64,000 bases of DNA from Hyphomicrobiales bacterium (GTDB taxonomy: Bacteria > Pseudomonadota > Alphaproteobacteria > Rhizobiales > Methyloligellaceae), in the NCBI GenBank assembly GCA_021775595.1, contig JAJFHN010000006.1, positions 32,612 to 96,611 on the forward strand, in the 5' to 3' direction. Positions 26,145 to 34,597 of this stretch are shown here, piece after piece; positions within the stretch are counted from its first letter, which is position 1; every line of letters starts with the position of its first letter. A program made the position numbers and the translations under genes. The notes under the pieces were generated by a model, which was not told the DNA's origin, did not search any database, and was given only the letters and a program-made list of their open reading frames with translations.

Positions 26145-26843
26145 TCAGGCGACGAGCTTGTCGACCGTGGCGAACGGGCTTAACCCCAGCCAAGATTGCA
26201 TGGCCTTTTGCAGCTCTTGGTCCCCGGTCATCAGCAAGGTCTTGGCTTGCTCCGCGCCAGCCACCGTCTCCAATCCCAGCCAGATGGCGGTCATTGTGCG
26301 CAGATCGGTGTTCACGTAGAGATCAACATCGAATCCCGGCTCCACCGAACACAGATCGACGTCTTTTTCAGGCTCGACGATGAGCCACCATTTGCGGCGC
26401 GGGGCAGACAGTTCCGGGTAGCTGAACTGTATGGTGCTGCGGCGCGGCGGCATTGGATCGGTATTGAGGTTGCGGCGCATGTCCCACATCAGCAATTCGG
26501 GGTCGAGATTTTCCAGAGACGGATCGCTTTCGATCCATCGCTGTCCCCAATTGCCGATGGCGCCCACAACTGATTCCAGCTCACGGCCCGCTGAAGTGAG
26601 CTTGTATTCGAAGATGTCAGGCTCGCCAGGCGCCGGTGTCCGCTCGACGATGCCCGCGGTCTCAAGGTCGCGTAACCGTTTCGACAGCAGAGCCGGCGAC
26701 ATTCTCGGCACGCCGCGGCGCAGGTCGTTGAAGCGGGTGGACCCCGCGATCATTTCGCGCACCAGGACGATGGTCCAACGTGTGCAGAGCGTTTCCGCAG
26801 CCATTGCTACGGGGCAAAACTGCTTGTAGCTGCCTTCGGCCAT
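26145..26843 (-). CDS. HxlR-family transcriptional regulator
   Basis: A 232-residue regulator. The N-terminal ~100 residues are a winged-helix HxlR domain (CPVAMAAETLCTRWTIVLVREMIAGSTRFNDLRRGVPRMSPALLSKRLRDLETAGIVER) including the conserved Cys near residue 10, a possible redox or electrophile sensor. The C-terminal half (about 120-232) is an extra ligand-binding-like domain resembling sterol-carrier modules, as in longer HxlR proteins. It is divergent from the small membrane protein at 27043. The intergenic region contains a tandem repeat that is probably its operator, so autoregulation with control of the neighbour is likely. Confidence 0.88.
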   Translation of the reverse strand: MAEGSYKQFCPVAMAAETLCTRWTIVLVREMIAGSTRFNDLRRGVPRMSPALLSKRLRDLETAGIVERTPAPGEPDIFEYKLTSAGRELESVVGAIGNWGQRWIESDPSLENLDPELLMWDMRRNLNTDPMPPRRSTIQFSYPELSAPRRKWWLIVEPEKDVDLCSVEPGFDVDLYVNTDLRTMTAIWLGLETVAGAEQAKTLLMTGDQELQKAMQSWLGLSPFATVDKLVA

Positions 26844-26910
26844 ATTGCTTCCCGCGATTGCGTTTCCAGTGAGTGTTTGAGGGGGAAGTCTATGCGGGCC
26901 AGTTTCGCCT

Positions 26911-26953
26911 GGCCAGTTCAGTATCTGTACCGGCCAGATTCAGTTTGTGTACC
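26911..26953. promoter_or_regulatory. Tandem repeat, probable HxlR operator
   Basis: Two head-to-tail units of 21 and 22 bases (26911-26931 and 26932-26953). Each begins GGCCAG, has TTCAGT in the middle and ends TGTACC, differing at a few positions. They lie between the divergent HxlR gene and the small membrane protein, 68 bases from one start and 90 from the other. One turn of the helix is ~10.5 bp, so 21-22 bp spacing puts both units on the same DNA face, as expected for two dimers. Confidence 0.6.
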
Positions 26954-27042
26954 GGTTCGGCCATGGCGCGGTCCCGAGCCAGCACCCACATGGATCAAAG
27001 CAGCAACCGCTGCAGATAGGCAAAAACGCAAGGAGAACGACC

Positions 27043-27435
27043 ATGAACCCCGCAGATAAGGAAAAATATCTGAAGCTCGCGCTCATCGCATTCGGTTCGA
27101 TCTTCTTCTTCATTTATCCGCTTGGTATGGTCTGGCCATCGGGTTGGGTGTGGCATGGCGGCGAAGGGGCCTACTATTTGCAAATGATTTGCGGTGTTTA
27201 CGCCGTACTGGGGGCTCATTTGATCGCCGCGGCGAAGAACCCGTCCGAAAACCGCAGTCTGATTTCATTCACCATTTGGTCGAGCGTCGTGCATGCCGCA
27301 ATTATGGGCGTACAGGCTGTCACGGACGGCCACGAGCTCGGCCACTTGATTGGCGATGTGCCGGCGCTACTGCTTGTCGCAGGCGTCCTCTGGTATCTCT
27401 CGCCGTCGCAAGCAACGGCAACGCAAACGGCCTGA
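27043..27435 (+). CDS. Small four-helix membrane protein
   Basis: A 130-residue protein with four membrane helices (about residues 9-27, 40-58, 70-90, 98-116). The ATG at 27043 follows AGGAG by 7 bases. Motifs IYPLGMVWPSGWVWHGG and DGHELGHLIGDVPALLLVAGVLW look conserved, possibly the DUF6632 group, but I am not sure. It is divergent from the HxlR regulator, with the tandem operator between, so it is probably the regulated target. A strong terminator follows. Confidence 0.75.
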   Translation: MNPADKEKYLKLALIAFGSIFFFIYPLGMVWPSGWVWHGGEGAYYLQMICGVYAVLGAHLIAAAKNPSENRSLISFTIWSSVVHAAIMGVQAVTDGHELGHLIGDVPALLLVAGVLWYLSPSQATATQTA

Positions 27436-27768
27436 CAAACCGGTTTATGATAACAAAGCCGCGATGAAAATCGCGGCTTTGTTGTCTGTCGTGGGTGGTT
27501 TTGAGCGCAGCATTGAGCGGTGCACACGGTGCTTGGAATGGCGAAGCCGGCGACGAATTTGCTTGCGCTATGGCGCGCAACGCCCAATATGCAACTTAGC
27601 GGTGCGCCTGAAAATTGGATGGGCGCCCCATCTCAACGACCGGTTAAGACGACGACGCCATATGGCCTTACGATTTTTCCCGATATCTGAGAGACGACAC
27701 ATGGTCAGCCCCGCGTTGCGAGTCTGGCCAATTTCATCCAATTAAAACTACGGGAAAGGACACTCTCC
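27436..27768. other. Intergenic stretch before the cold-shock gene
   Basis: About 330 bases. It opens with the terminator at 27452-27483. The remainder is presumably the promoter and long 5' leader typical of cold-shock genes; I could not identify a conserved cold box. The AT content rises just before the CDS (27730-27760), and GGGAAAGGA stands before the start. No convincing gene. Confidence 0.5.
27452..27483 (+). terminator. Intrinsic terminator after the small membrane protein
   Basis: A 14-bp perfect stem, AACAAAGCCGCGAT / ATCGCGGCTTTGTT, around the tetraloop GAAA. The T-rich arm (CTTTGTTGT) serves as the U-tract. It lies 17 bases after the stop at 27435. The stem is symmetrical and could work in both directions. 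Confidence 0.85.
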
Positions 27769-27987
27769 ATGGCCATTAACGGCACCGTAAAATTTTTCAA
27801 TCAAGCGCGCGGATTCGGTTTTATTGAACCTGAGGACGGCTCCAAGGACGTATTCGTACATGCGTCGGCCCTCGAGGCCTCGGGCGTTCCGGCGATCGAC
27901 GAAGGTGACAAGGTCACCTTCGAGATCCAGGACGACCCCAAGGGTAGCGGCAAACAGCAAGCGACCAATATTACGCTTCTGTCGTAA
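27769..27987 (+). CDS. Cold-shock domain protein
   Basis: A 72-residue single CSD protein. RNP1 is KFFNQARGFGFI (8-19) and RNP2 is VFVHAS (28-33), with the aromatic stack intact, so it should bind single-stranded RNA or DNA as a chaperone. The start has GGGAAAGGA upstream. The C-terminal half is typical of alphaproteobacterial CspA-like proteins (DKVTFEIQDDPKGSGKQQATNI). It is followed by a terminator. Confidence 0.95.
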   Translation: MAINGTVKFFNQARGFGFIEPEDGSKDVFVHASALEASGVPAIDEGDKVTFEIQDDPKGSGKQQATNITLLS

Positions 27988-28020
27988 CGCGCTGGCCCAA
28001 TAGCGGGCATTGAATATCAG

Positions 28021-28046
28021 ACGCCGTCGGGCTTGCCCGGCGGCGT
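28021..28046 (+). terminator. Intrinsic terminator after the cold-shock gene
   Basis: GC-rich hairpin: ACGCCG-T-CGGGC, loop TT, then GCCCG-G-CGGCGT, followed by TTGTCGTTTG. It begins 33 bases after the stop. The inner loop is too tight for full pairing, so the closing pair probably opens. Confidence 0.75.
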
Positions 28047-28072
28047 TTGTCGTTTGTGGCGCTGGATAGGGC

Positions 28073-29638
28073 TCAGGTTTCGGCCTTGGGCACCGGACCT
28101 CGGATCAGAACGACTGCAAACAGAGCGCCGATCAGCGAGACGAGCGCCAACATATCCATCACGCCGACAAACGCGTTGTCCAAGACATCCTGCATTGCCG
28201 CTCTGATCTGTACGGCATCTTCTGGAGAGAATTTGGACAGCGCGTTGGTCACGTCGCTCGGTGAGCCATGGGCCAGGATGCGCTCTAGCGAGCCCTCATC
28301 GACGGACGGCAAATCCAGCTTCCGGACAACAGAAACCAGCGCGAAATGACGGACTTCGGCGTTGACGATGCCGCTGGCGGCAATGCCGACAGAGGCGCCC
28401 AAATACAGGCAGGTGTTGATGACGCCCGATCCCTGCCCGGCGCTCTTGTCGGGCAAGGCACGCAGTCCCAGGTGAGGCAACAGCGAAAAGCCGAGACCAA
28501 TGCCAGCGCCGATAATCACCAGTTTCCACCAGATTTCGGCATATGGCGTGTGATCGGCGGTACCGGCCATAAGCCAGAAGCCGACCACCAGTATCGTCAT
28601 GCCGATGGTGATCGGCCAGTGGAAGCTGTATGGGGCGAGCAGGCGCGGCGCGGTGAGCGACAAGACGAACATTGTCATGCTGAAGGGGAGCAGCGAGAGG
28701 CCAGCCTTAATGGGTGTGAAGTCGAGCGCGCCCGGCGCTTGGACGAAGAGATTGTAAGCGAAGATGATGCTCATCATCGCATATGTGGCGAAAAACATAC
28801 CGGTCGCCGAAGCCAGAAAACGGGGTTTGCGGAAGAACTCAAATTCAACCAACGGTTCGGGTGCGCGATTTTCGCAGAGCACGAACATGATCGCGAAGAC
28901 GACCGAACTGGTGAACAAGCCGAGGGTTTGCAGGGATGTCCAACCCGCCTGATGGCCACTGGTCAGGCCATAGACAAACGTGCCCAGCGTGACGATCAGC
29001 AAGGCAACGCCGATATAATCGATTTTGGTGCTGGGCTTGAGGTCGAGGGGGATCAACTTCAGTTTAATCACCCGATACTGAAGCGTTGCCGCGATTGTCA
29101 GCAGCACCAGGTCGACGGCAAAAATCGCACGCCAACTGATTGAATCGGTCAAAGCACCGCCGATCAAGGGCCCCACGCCCATTGAAAATGCGATAGCCCC
29201 GGCCCAAAGCCCCATGGCCTGAGGGCGTTTTGGCGCCGGCGTTGCAACGCTGATCAAAGCGGATGAGACGCCGGTGATCGCGGCGGCGCCGACGCCTTGG
29301 CCAGCCCGGCCCAGCAAGATCATCAGCGCATCGGCGGCAAACAGGTTGATGGCGGAGCTGGCGGCGAACAGGCCCAGGCCGATGACGAATATGCGCATCT
29401 TGCCGAAAATATCGGCGAAGCTGCCCATTACGGCGATCAGCACCGCGCAAGCCAACATATAGATGTTCATGACCCACTGAACCGTCTGATCGTTCAGGTC
29501 GAGACCGGATTTGATTGCCGGCAACGCCGTCATGATTGCGGTGGTGTTGAAGCCCACGACGAACATGGTGATGAGCGCTGCGGTCAAGACCAACTTGTAG
29601 TCGCTGTCGCGCAGACTTTTGCTAGCGGTTTGAGCCAT
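28073..29638 (-). CDS. DHA2-family (14-helix) multidrug MFS exporter
   Basis: A 521-residue permease of the EmrB/QacA type with about 14 helices. Motif A appears as GSFADIFGKMRIF, and helix 5 motif C as GVGPLIGGALTDSISWRAIF. Substrates of this family are hydrophobic or cationic toxicants, often with an adaptor for outer-membrane export; no adaptor gene adjoins it, so it may act as a simple inner-membrane pump. The start chosen is ATG 29638 (MAQTASKSLRD); the frame runs 69 codons further but into a low-complexity, non-MFS sequence. No regulator is adjacent. Confidence 0.88.
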   Translation of the reverse strand: MAQTASKSLRDSDYKLVLTAALITMFVVGFNTTAIMTALPAIKSGLDLNDQTVQWVMNIYMLACAVLIAVMGSFADIFGKMRIFVIGLGLFAASSAINLFAADALMILLGRAGQGVGAAAITGVSSALISVATPAPKRPQAMGLWAGAIAFSMGVGPLIGGALTDSISWRAIFAVDLVLLTIAATLQYRVIKLKLIPLDLKPSTKIDYIGVALLIVTLGTFVYGLTSGHQAGWTSLQTLGLFTSSVVFAIMFVLCENRAPEPLVEFEFFRKPRFLASATGMFFATYAMMSIIFAYNLFVQAPGALDFTPIKAGLSLLPFSMTMFVLSLTAPRLLAPYSFHWPITIGMTILVVGFWLMAGTADHTPYAEIWWKLVIIGAGIGLGFSLLPHLGLRALPDKSAGQGSGVINTCLYLGASVGIAASGIVNAEVRHFALVSVVRKLDLPSVDEGSLERILAHGSPSDVTNALSKFSPEDAVQIRAAMQDVLDNAFVGVMDMLALVSLIGALFAVVLIRGPVPKAET

Positions 29639-30059
29639 TGCGGAATGTGTCTCGAGGTGCTGGGGACGCGATGGCCGGCCGGATGCCCAGTCTATTGGCC
29701 GACGCACTATGCTAAGTGCAATCGACGCAATTGTAACCTGTGTCGTCGTTGTTTCGGCGGGTTGGACATTGAGGCGGTTGAAAACTCGCGCTGACCAGGC
29801 CGCCGTAAATACGTAGATCGCCGCCGGCGACAGGCAGTCAAACAAAAGATATATCCAAGCGTTTACTGTAATAATATGTGATTGTTTCTTCTGTTTTTAA
29901 TTATAATGATTCTATTGTTGTGTTTAGAACCATTATAGGAACAATTGATAAGTTGACTTGATGATTTGAGTTCTGATTATTTGCGGGTTGTATTTTGAAT
30001 TTGCTGAAACGGCATCATGCTATCCGCGCAATCGCGGGGACCAAATCCGACGAGCCATC
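29639..30059. other. Divergent intergenic region, AT-rich centre
   Basis: About 420 bases between the DHA2 exporter and ApbE, transcribed apart. The segment 29840-30000 is strikingly AT-rich (runs such as TTTTTAATTATAATGATTC) in an otherwise GC-rich window, so it should contain the promoters of both genes. No gene or structured RNA was recognised. Confidence 0.6.
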
Positions 30060-31088
30060 ATGGTCACAAACACCAAATTGCCCTTGAACAGGCGCCGCGT
30101 GCTGCAAATCATTGGTTGCGCGTCTGCATCGCTTACCCTGCCCATCAGCGCAGCGGCGAAACCGCTCGAGCATCGCCGGTGGCAGGGCGTCGTTATGGGT
30201 GCGTCCGCCAGCATCGAATTGCTGACGGACGATGGCGCTCATTCCGACAGATTGATCGGCACGATTTTGAAAGACATCCGACGGTTGGAGAACCTGTTCA
30301 GCCTCTACTTGCCCGACACGGCAGTCTCAAAGTTGAATGCGGCCGGGCAGCTGACAGATCCCGACAAGGACTTCGTGGCGTTGATGGAGCTTGCGCGCGG
30401 CCTCCACAGGCAAACGGACGGCGCCTTCGACATCTCCGTCCAACCGCTTCTGGCGCTCTATGGCGAGCATTTCTCGGTCAAAAAAGCCGACAAGACCGGT
30501 CCCGGTCCCGAGCTGATTTCAAAGACTATGCGGCTGGTCGATGGCGCGGCGATCGACATCAAGCCGGATGAAATTCGCTTTGCCAAAGCCGGCATGAGCG
30601 TCACGCTCGATGGCATCGCTCAGGGGTTCATCAGCGATTACGTCGGGCGCCGCCTCAAAGCCGGTGGCATCGAGCGCGTGATGGTGGATATGGGCGAAAT
30701 CGTCGCCATGGGGCGCGATGGTGACGATCGGCCATGGCGGGTCGGTTTGCTCGATCCCCGCCGCGCGGTGGAGCTTTCGGACATCGTCGAGCTGGAAGAC
30801 TTGGCCATCGCCACATCGGGCGGCTACGGCTTGGAGTTTGACGCCAAGGGACGCTATCACCACCTCATTGATCCCAAGACTGGCCAGAGCACGCGGTACA
30901 ATTTGGCGGTTACGGTCACGGCGCCGGCTGCGACATTGGCCGATGCGCTCTCCACGGCTTTTTCCGCCATGGACGAGCCTGAGATTGGCGCGGTTCTCAG
31001 GGCCCATCCCGACGCTGGCGCCCATGTGACACGGCTCGACGGCAGCGTTGGCGTGTTGGGTGCGTTCCCAAATTACCGGCGCGCGTGA
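30060..31088 (+). CDS. apbE: FAD:protein FMN transferase, ApbE
   Basis: A 342-residue flavin transferase that attaches FMN covalently to a threonine in target proteins, using FAD and Mg2+, in the periplasm. The N-terminus has a twin-arginine-like signal (NRRRVLQIIGCASASLTLPISAAA), so export by Tat or Sec is expected. Family motifs seen: SKLNAAG, DGAFDISVQPL, DGIAQGFISDYV, MVDMGEIVAMG and ADALSTAFSAMD, whose acidic and Thr residues bind metal. Start chosen at ATG 30060. It is convergent with a PepSY / FMN-bind / porin unit whose FMN-bind member carries the acceptor motif, so that protein is its likely target. Confidence 0.94.
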   Translation: MVTNTKLPLNRRRVLQIIGCASASLTLPISAAAKPLEHRRWQGVVMGASASIELLTDDGAHSDRLIGTILKDIRRLENLFSLYLPDTAVSKLNAAGQLTDPDKDFVALMELARGLHRQTDGAFDISVQPLLALYGEHFSVKKADKTGPGPELISKTMRLVDGAAIDIKPDEIRFAKAGMSVTLDGIAQGFISDYVGRRLKAGGIERVMVDMGEIVAMGRDGDDRPWRVGLLDPRRAVELSDIVELEDLAIATSGGYGLEFDAKGRYHHLIDPKTGQSTRYNLAVTVTAPAATLADALSTAFSAMDEPEIGAVLRAHPDAGAHVTRLDGSVGVLGAFPNYRRA

Positions 31089-31095
31089 GGCGTGG

Positions 31096-31839
31096 TTATT
31101 TCTTGCGGGTGGTGTACCAGTTGTAAAATCCGCTGAACGATAGAAGCACCAAAAATATCGCCGCCGCGTCCATCAATAGAGGCCCCCAGAAACCGAAAAT
31201 CCGTCCCGAGTGGAGATCGAGAAGGACGCGGCTGAGCGGCAGGCTCTGGGCGCGAAAACCTTGCATCAAAGTCTCGGAGTACTGGGCTGGCAAAGGGATG
31301 GCCTGCGACCAGGTGGCTTGCTCCTGAACCGGCTGCCAATGATCGAGAGACTTGGATGAATAGACAGCGTCCGGCGTGCGAATGACCAGACCACCTGATT
31401 GCAAGGGGGCAATTGCGCGAATGGCGCCCGGCAGTTGGCTGGCATCGAGCCGCTTGGCCACCAAGTCGTCTGAATCAATCAACGTGAGTGAGCTGGGCGT
31501 CGCGAATACGATGCCGCTTGCCAAAGGGACTGCGCCGATTATCGGCTCCGGGCTTTCGGCGATGATTTGGTCGTCGAGATAGACCGAGCCGCCGGCATAG
31601 CTGACGTATCTTCCCGCCGCCGCGTAGCTCTCCGGCCGTTCGACGGGCTTCAATCCATACCAGCCCAGCAACGCGCGTGAGCTGATAGGGCGTTCATCCA
31701 ACTTGAGGGCGTCAGTGTGATTGAGCGCCAGACCGGTCAGCGCCAGGATCACAACGAGTACCAGCGACGTCAGGCCGAGGCGGCGATGCCAGATCAGCAC
31801 CCAGCGCCGGAATTTCGTATTTGTGCGGCGTTGCGCCAT
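31096..31839 (-). CDS. PepSY-associated inner-membrane protein
   Basis: A 247-residue protein with an N-terminal basic stretch, one membrane helix at about 20-40 (LTSLVLVVILALTGLALNH) and a second at about 215-240 (FWGPLLMDAAAIFLVLLSFSGFYNWY), with a periplasmic domain between. The block FRRWVLIWHRRLGL...TGLALN and the final LDLHSGRIFG...SGFYNW are the PepSY-TM signature. In flavinylated systems such proteins are thought to pass electrons between the membrane quinone pool and the FMN carrier. It lies 9 bases after the FMN-bind gene on the same strand and converges on apbE. Confidence 0.85.
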   Translation of the reverse strand: MAQRRTNTKFRRWVLIWHRRLGLTSLVLVVILALTGLALNHTDALKLDERPISSRALLGWYGLKPVERPESYAAAGRYVSYAGGSVYLDDQIIAESPEPIIGAVPLASGIVFATPSSLTLIDSDDLVAKRLDASQLPGAIRAIAPLQSGGLVIRTPDAVYSSKSLDHWQPVQEQATWSQAIPLPAQYSETLMQGFRAQSLPLSRVLLDLHSGRIFGFWGPLLMDAAAIFLVLLSFSGFYNWYTTRKK

Positions 31840-31848
31840 TGTCCGCCG

Positions 31849-32352
31849 CTACCTCGCAATGCTGGCGAGATAAAGCGCCAGCGCACCCATGCGTTTCATC
31901 GAATTGACCGACAGTGTGGCGCCAGAAATATTTGAGACGCCGCGGCTCAATCTGCTGCCCGACAGGCCCGCGCCGGAGAACTGGCTTGTGAACTGCGGAA
32001 ATCGCACCTCGACGCCGTGCGGTGCTTCCCGATAGATCAACACGCGTGCGCGGCGTATCGCTCCACCCGATATCAGCCAGCCCGTGGTGATCGGTTTGTA
32101 CTTTCCGGTTCGGTTCAGGATCCAAACGGTGCTGGAGCCGCGCCGCCAATAGCGAACCTTGTTGCCGACGCCGTGTCCCATGATGCGTCCGGCACGCTTC
32201 TGTTGTGAGCCCGACAGACGCAGCACCTTGCCCTTCGCTCCGCTGCCGAGTGCTTGTGAGATGAAGCTGCGCGGTGATTGAAACGTCTGGGCGCAGACGG
32301 GCCCGGCCAACAGCACAGACACTGCAATCGCAATCGCTGTTCGAATGATCAA
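31849..32352 (-). CDS. FMN-bind-domain periplasmic protein (flavinylation acceptor)
   Basis: A 167-residue exported protein with signal peptide MIIRTAIAIAVSVLLAGPVCA. The C-terminal half is an FMN-binding domain with the flavinylation motif SGAT at 143-146 (Thr146 expected to receive FMN by a phosphoester bond), in ...NISGATLSVNSMKR. It has no haem or other cofactor motif. Co-location with ApbE and PepSY supports its role as a periplasmic one-electron carrier. A strong hairpin separates it from the porin gene upstream in the same operon. Confidence 0.88.
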   Translation of the reverse strand: MIIRTAIAIAVSVLLAGPVCAQTFQSPRSFISQALGSGAKGKVLRLSGSQQKRAGRIMGHGVGNKVRYWRRGSSTVWILNRTGKYKPITTGWLISGGAIRRARVLIYREAPHGVEVRFPQFTSQFSGAGLSGSRLSRGVSNISGATLSVNSMKRMGALALYLASIAR

Positions 32353-32373
32353 TTCACTCTCCCTATGTGGCTG

Positions 32374-32400
32374 CGGGGAGGACGCATGGCGTCCTCCCCG
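32374..32400 (-). promoter_or_regulatory. Strong hairpin between porin and FMN-bind genes
   Basis: A 12-bp stem, CGGGGAGGACGC (32374-32385) against GCGTCCTCCCCG (32389-32400), around a three-base loop, in the 100-bp gap of the minus-strand unit. No T-run follows, so it may be a leaky attenuator or mRNA-processing site that sets the porin output higher than that of the downstream genes. Confidence 0.65.
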
Positions 32401-32452
32401 ATGGTCGGGTCAACAGACCCGGATGTGCAAGCCATTGTTCGTCCCACGGCTT

Positions 32453-33925
32453 CTAGAATTGGAACCCGACTCCGAGATTTACCCGATCGTCTTCTTTCGT
32501 GACGTCGTCATGTAGATCGTCCTGATAGTCGAATTTGAAAACGACGTCAGGATGGGGCCAATAGTTAAAGCCATAGGCGTTCTGCGAAAATTGCGTCGGC
32601 GTCGAATTGCCGGCTTCGTTGTCCCACTCGGAGTGGCGGTAGAAGAAGCCGATGTCGCCCAATTTTTCGCCGATCACGAAGCGCAGCGACGGCTCGACAT
32701 ACCAGCCCTGCTGCAGCTCGCGGCCGACCAGCTTGGGATTGAGACCGGGATCGCCGCCATTCAGGACCCAACGGGCATAGAGCGCGCGCAGGCCGAACGT
32801 GACGTTCTCGAAGATCTCGCGTTTGATATCGGTGTGGCCTTCCAGAAGCGTCGCTTGCACGGCGTTGTTGACGCCGATCACGTCTTGTTTCTTTTGCGCG
32901 ATATCGAATTGATGATGCGCGGTGAAGGCGAACTCCACGCCAGGAATGCCGGTGTATTTGAGGCGGCCGGTGACGGCGCTGTCCTTGGCGACGGCCTTGG
33001 CCACCTTTTGGCGTCCATTGCGCACCTTGAAAGCGTTGCTTCCGGTTGTCGGCGTAGAGAAGCCGCTATGGAACATAGCGTCGTAGCTGAGGCCGCTGTT
33101 GCCGAAATTGCCGCGCAATCCGACGCCGCCTTCCCACCAGGTGGTCGGGATGATGGCATTCTCCACCGGATTGCGTTCGACGCCATAGAACGTCGGGGGC
33201 TCATGCACCTCGTTCAGGATGCCAACGGGAATCAGCATAACGCCGGCGCGGAAGCTGTGGGTGCCGAAATCCGTACAGTCGGCCGGCAGAGCCAGATAGC
33301 TCGGGCTGGGCCCGTTGGCGTCGGCGTCTTCGGCATCATCATTGGCGCCGCACTGACCGCCTTGAACGAGGTCGATCTCGATATAGGCCTGTTCGAGTTC
33401 GAGTTCGCCGGGGCCGGAGCCATCTGAGGTGTCTTCGACGAGGGAGTGTTCGAGCTCGACTTCGCTGAACATGCGGATGCGATCGTTGAACTGATGCTCG
33501 ACGACAAGCACGTAGCGATGAAAATCGATTTCATCGGTTCCACCGGCGTTGTAATGCATTTCGCCATAGCCGCCGATCGACGTGCGCTGCCACCAGCCGG
33601 AATCGCCGAAGCCCTCGATCGGACCCAAGTCGTCGACCGCATCGGCGTCGGCGTCGGGATCATCGGAAAGGTCATCGGGCGCATCGGCGTCGATTGCGGT
33701 GGCGGTCGTGACCACGGCGTCATCGAGGCTGCGGCGCGGCGTTTTGCCATTTGCCTTTTTCAGCCGATCGATCTCGCGCTGCTGTTCCTTGATGATATGC
33801 CACATCTCTTCCATCGACGGGGTGTCTTGCGCCAATGACGCCACTGGGAGCGCGGTGAGTGCGGTGAATCCAAAAAGAATGCCGGCGATTGCGGTGCACG
33901 TCTTGTTTCTGCGACGGATGGCCAT
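32453..33925 (-). CDS. Porin-like outer-membrane protein
   Basis: A 490-residue exported protein. The start chosen is ATG 33925 (MAIRRRNKT), with GGAG upstream and a signal peptide ending near LAQ. After cleavage there is a short coiled coil (EEMWHIIKEQQREIDRLKKANGK), an Asp-rich linker, and then a beta-barrel with alternating strands (GYGEMHYNAGG, HRYVLVVEHQFNDRIRMFSEVELEHS) ending with Phe (GVGFQF), as required for barrel assembly. The coiled-coil-plus-barrel layout recurs in porins linked to phosphate or electron-transfer loci. It leads the FMN-bind / PepSY unit. Confidence 0.85.
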   Translation of the reverse strand: MAIRRRNKTCTAIAGILFGFTALTALPVASLAQDTPSMEEMWHIIKEQQREIDRLKKANGKTPRRSLDDAVVTTATAIDADAPDDLSDDPDADADAVDDLGPIEGFGDSGWWQRTSIGGYGEMHYNAGGTDEIDFHRYVLVVEHQFNDRIRMFSEVELEHSLVEDTSDGSGPGELELEQAYIEIDLVQGGQCGANDDAEDADANGPSPSYLALPADCTDFGTHSFRAGVMLIPVGILNEVHEPPTFYGVERNPVENAIIPTTWWEGGVGLRGNFGNSGLSYDAMFHSGFSTPTTGSNAFKVRNGRQKVAKAVAKDSAVTGRLKYTGIPGVEFAFTAHHQFDIAQKKQDVIGVNNAVQATLLEGHTDIKREIFENVTFGLRALYARWVLNGGDPGLNPKLVGRELQQGWYVEPSLRFVIGEKLGDIGFFYRHSEWDNEAGNSTPTQFSQNAYGFNYWPHPDVVFKFDYQDDLHDDVTKEDDRVNLGVGFQF

Positions 33926-34276
33926 GAAGCCTCTCCTCTGAGCTGAATGCGGCTGCGTGATCTCAGCAGAGAAACAACACGTGCTCAGGAGGCTATTCAA
34001 TACAAATATCGTAGATATAAATAAAAACGACTTCAATGGTTGCTTTGATGCAACTGTTTATTTGAATTAATCTAATTAAAACACATTTATTGCCGGGTTT
34101 CCGGTTGTTTAGTTTTATAATAATTCAAAACAGAGTTTGTAATTATTCTAATTATAAGTATTCATCTCGTAAAATTCATTGACGCATTCCACCGATAGAG
34201 GCATGGCTGACCATTGGCGTCTCGCTCAGGACCGATTTTCGGCGGCGGGACAAAACGGAATTGATGGAGTTGCTCG
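33926..34276. other. AT-rich intergenic stretch
   Basis: About 350 bases between the divergent porin gene and the small exported protein. 33995-34180 is very AT-rich (long runs of A/T, e.g. TAATTAAAACACATTTATT), like the stretch before apbE. Promoters for the flavinylation operon and for the small gene should be here. No gene was seen. Confidence 0.6.
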
Positions 34277-34576
34277 ATGAGAGGGAAGTTCACTGGCGTT
34301 GTATGCACTGGAGTGATTGCGTTGGCCACATTCACGTGGCCGGCGGTTGCGGTCCAGCCGTGTCCGATGACCTACGAGACGTTTGAAATTGCGGTGCCGC
34401 ATATCGATTTGGCGAGCTGTCCGGAGAAGGACGGCAAGGGCGGGATCTTTTGCAGGGCGACGGTCGGCGGCGACCGCGTCCATATCTTCTATTTTTCAGA
34501 AACGGACGATCAGTGTCTGCAGCAGGTTAAGAGTTTCAGCGACGAAAGTTTTACCCTCGCCGTCACACCGAAATAA
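34277..34576 (+). CDS. Small exported protein, unknown
   Basis: A 99-residue protein with a signal peptide (MRGKFTGVVCTGVIALATFTWPAVA, cleavage near AVA-VQ). The mature ~74 residues hold four cysteines (QPC, ASC, FC, QC), suggesting two disulfides. I do not recognise a family. It lies just outside the flavinylation locus on the opposite strand; a functional link is not shown. The ribosome site GGAG lies 8 bases before the ATG. Confidence 0.7.
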   Translation: MRGKFTGVVCTGVIALATFTWPAVAVQPCPMTYETFEIAVPHIDLASCPEKDGKGGIFCRATVGGDRVHIFYFSETDDQCLQQVKSFSDESFTLAVTPK

Positions 34577-34597
34577 CGCGAACCGATGCGGCTGCGA

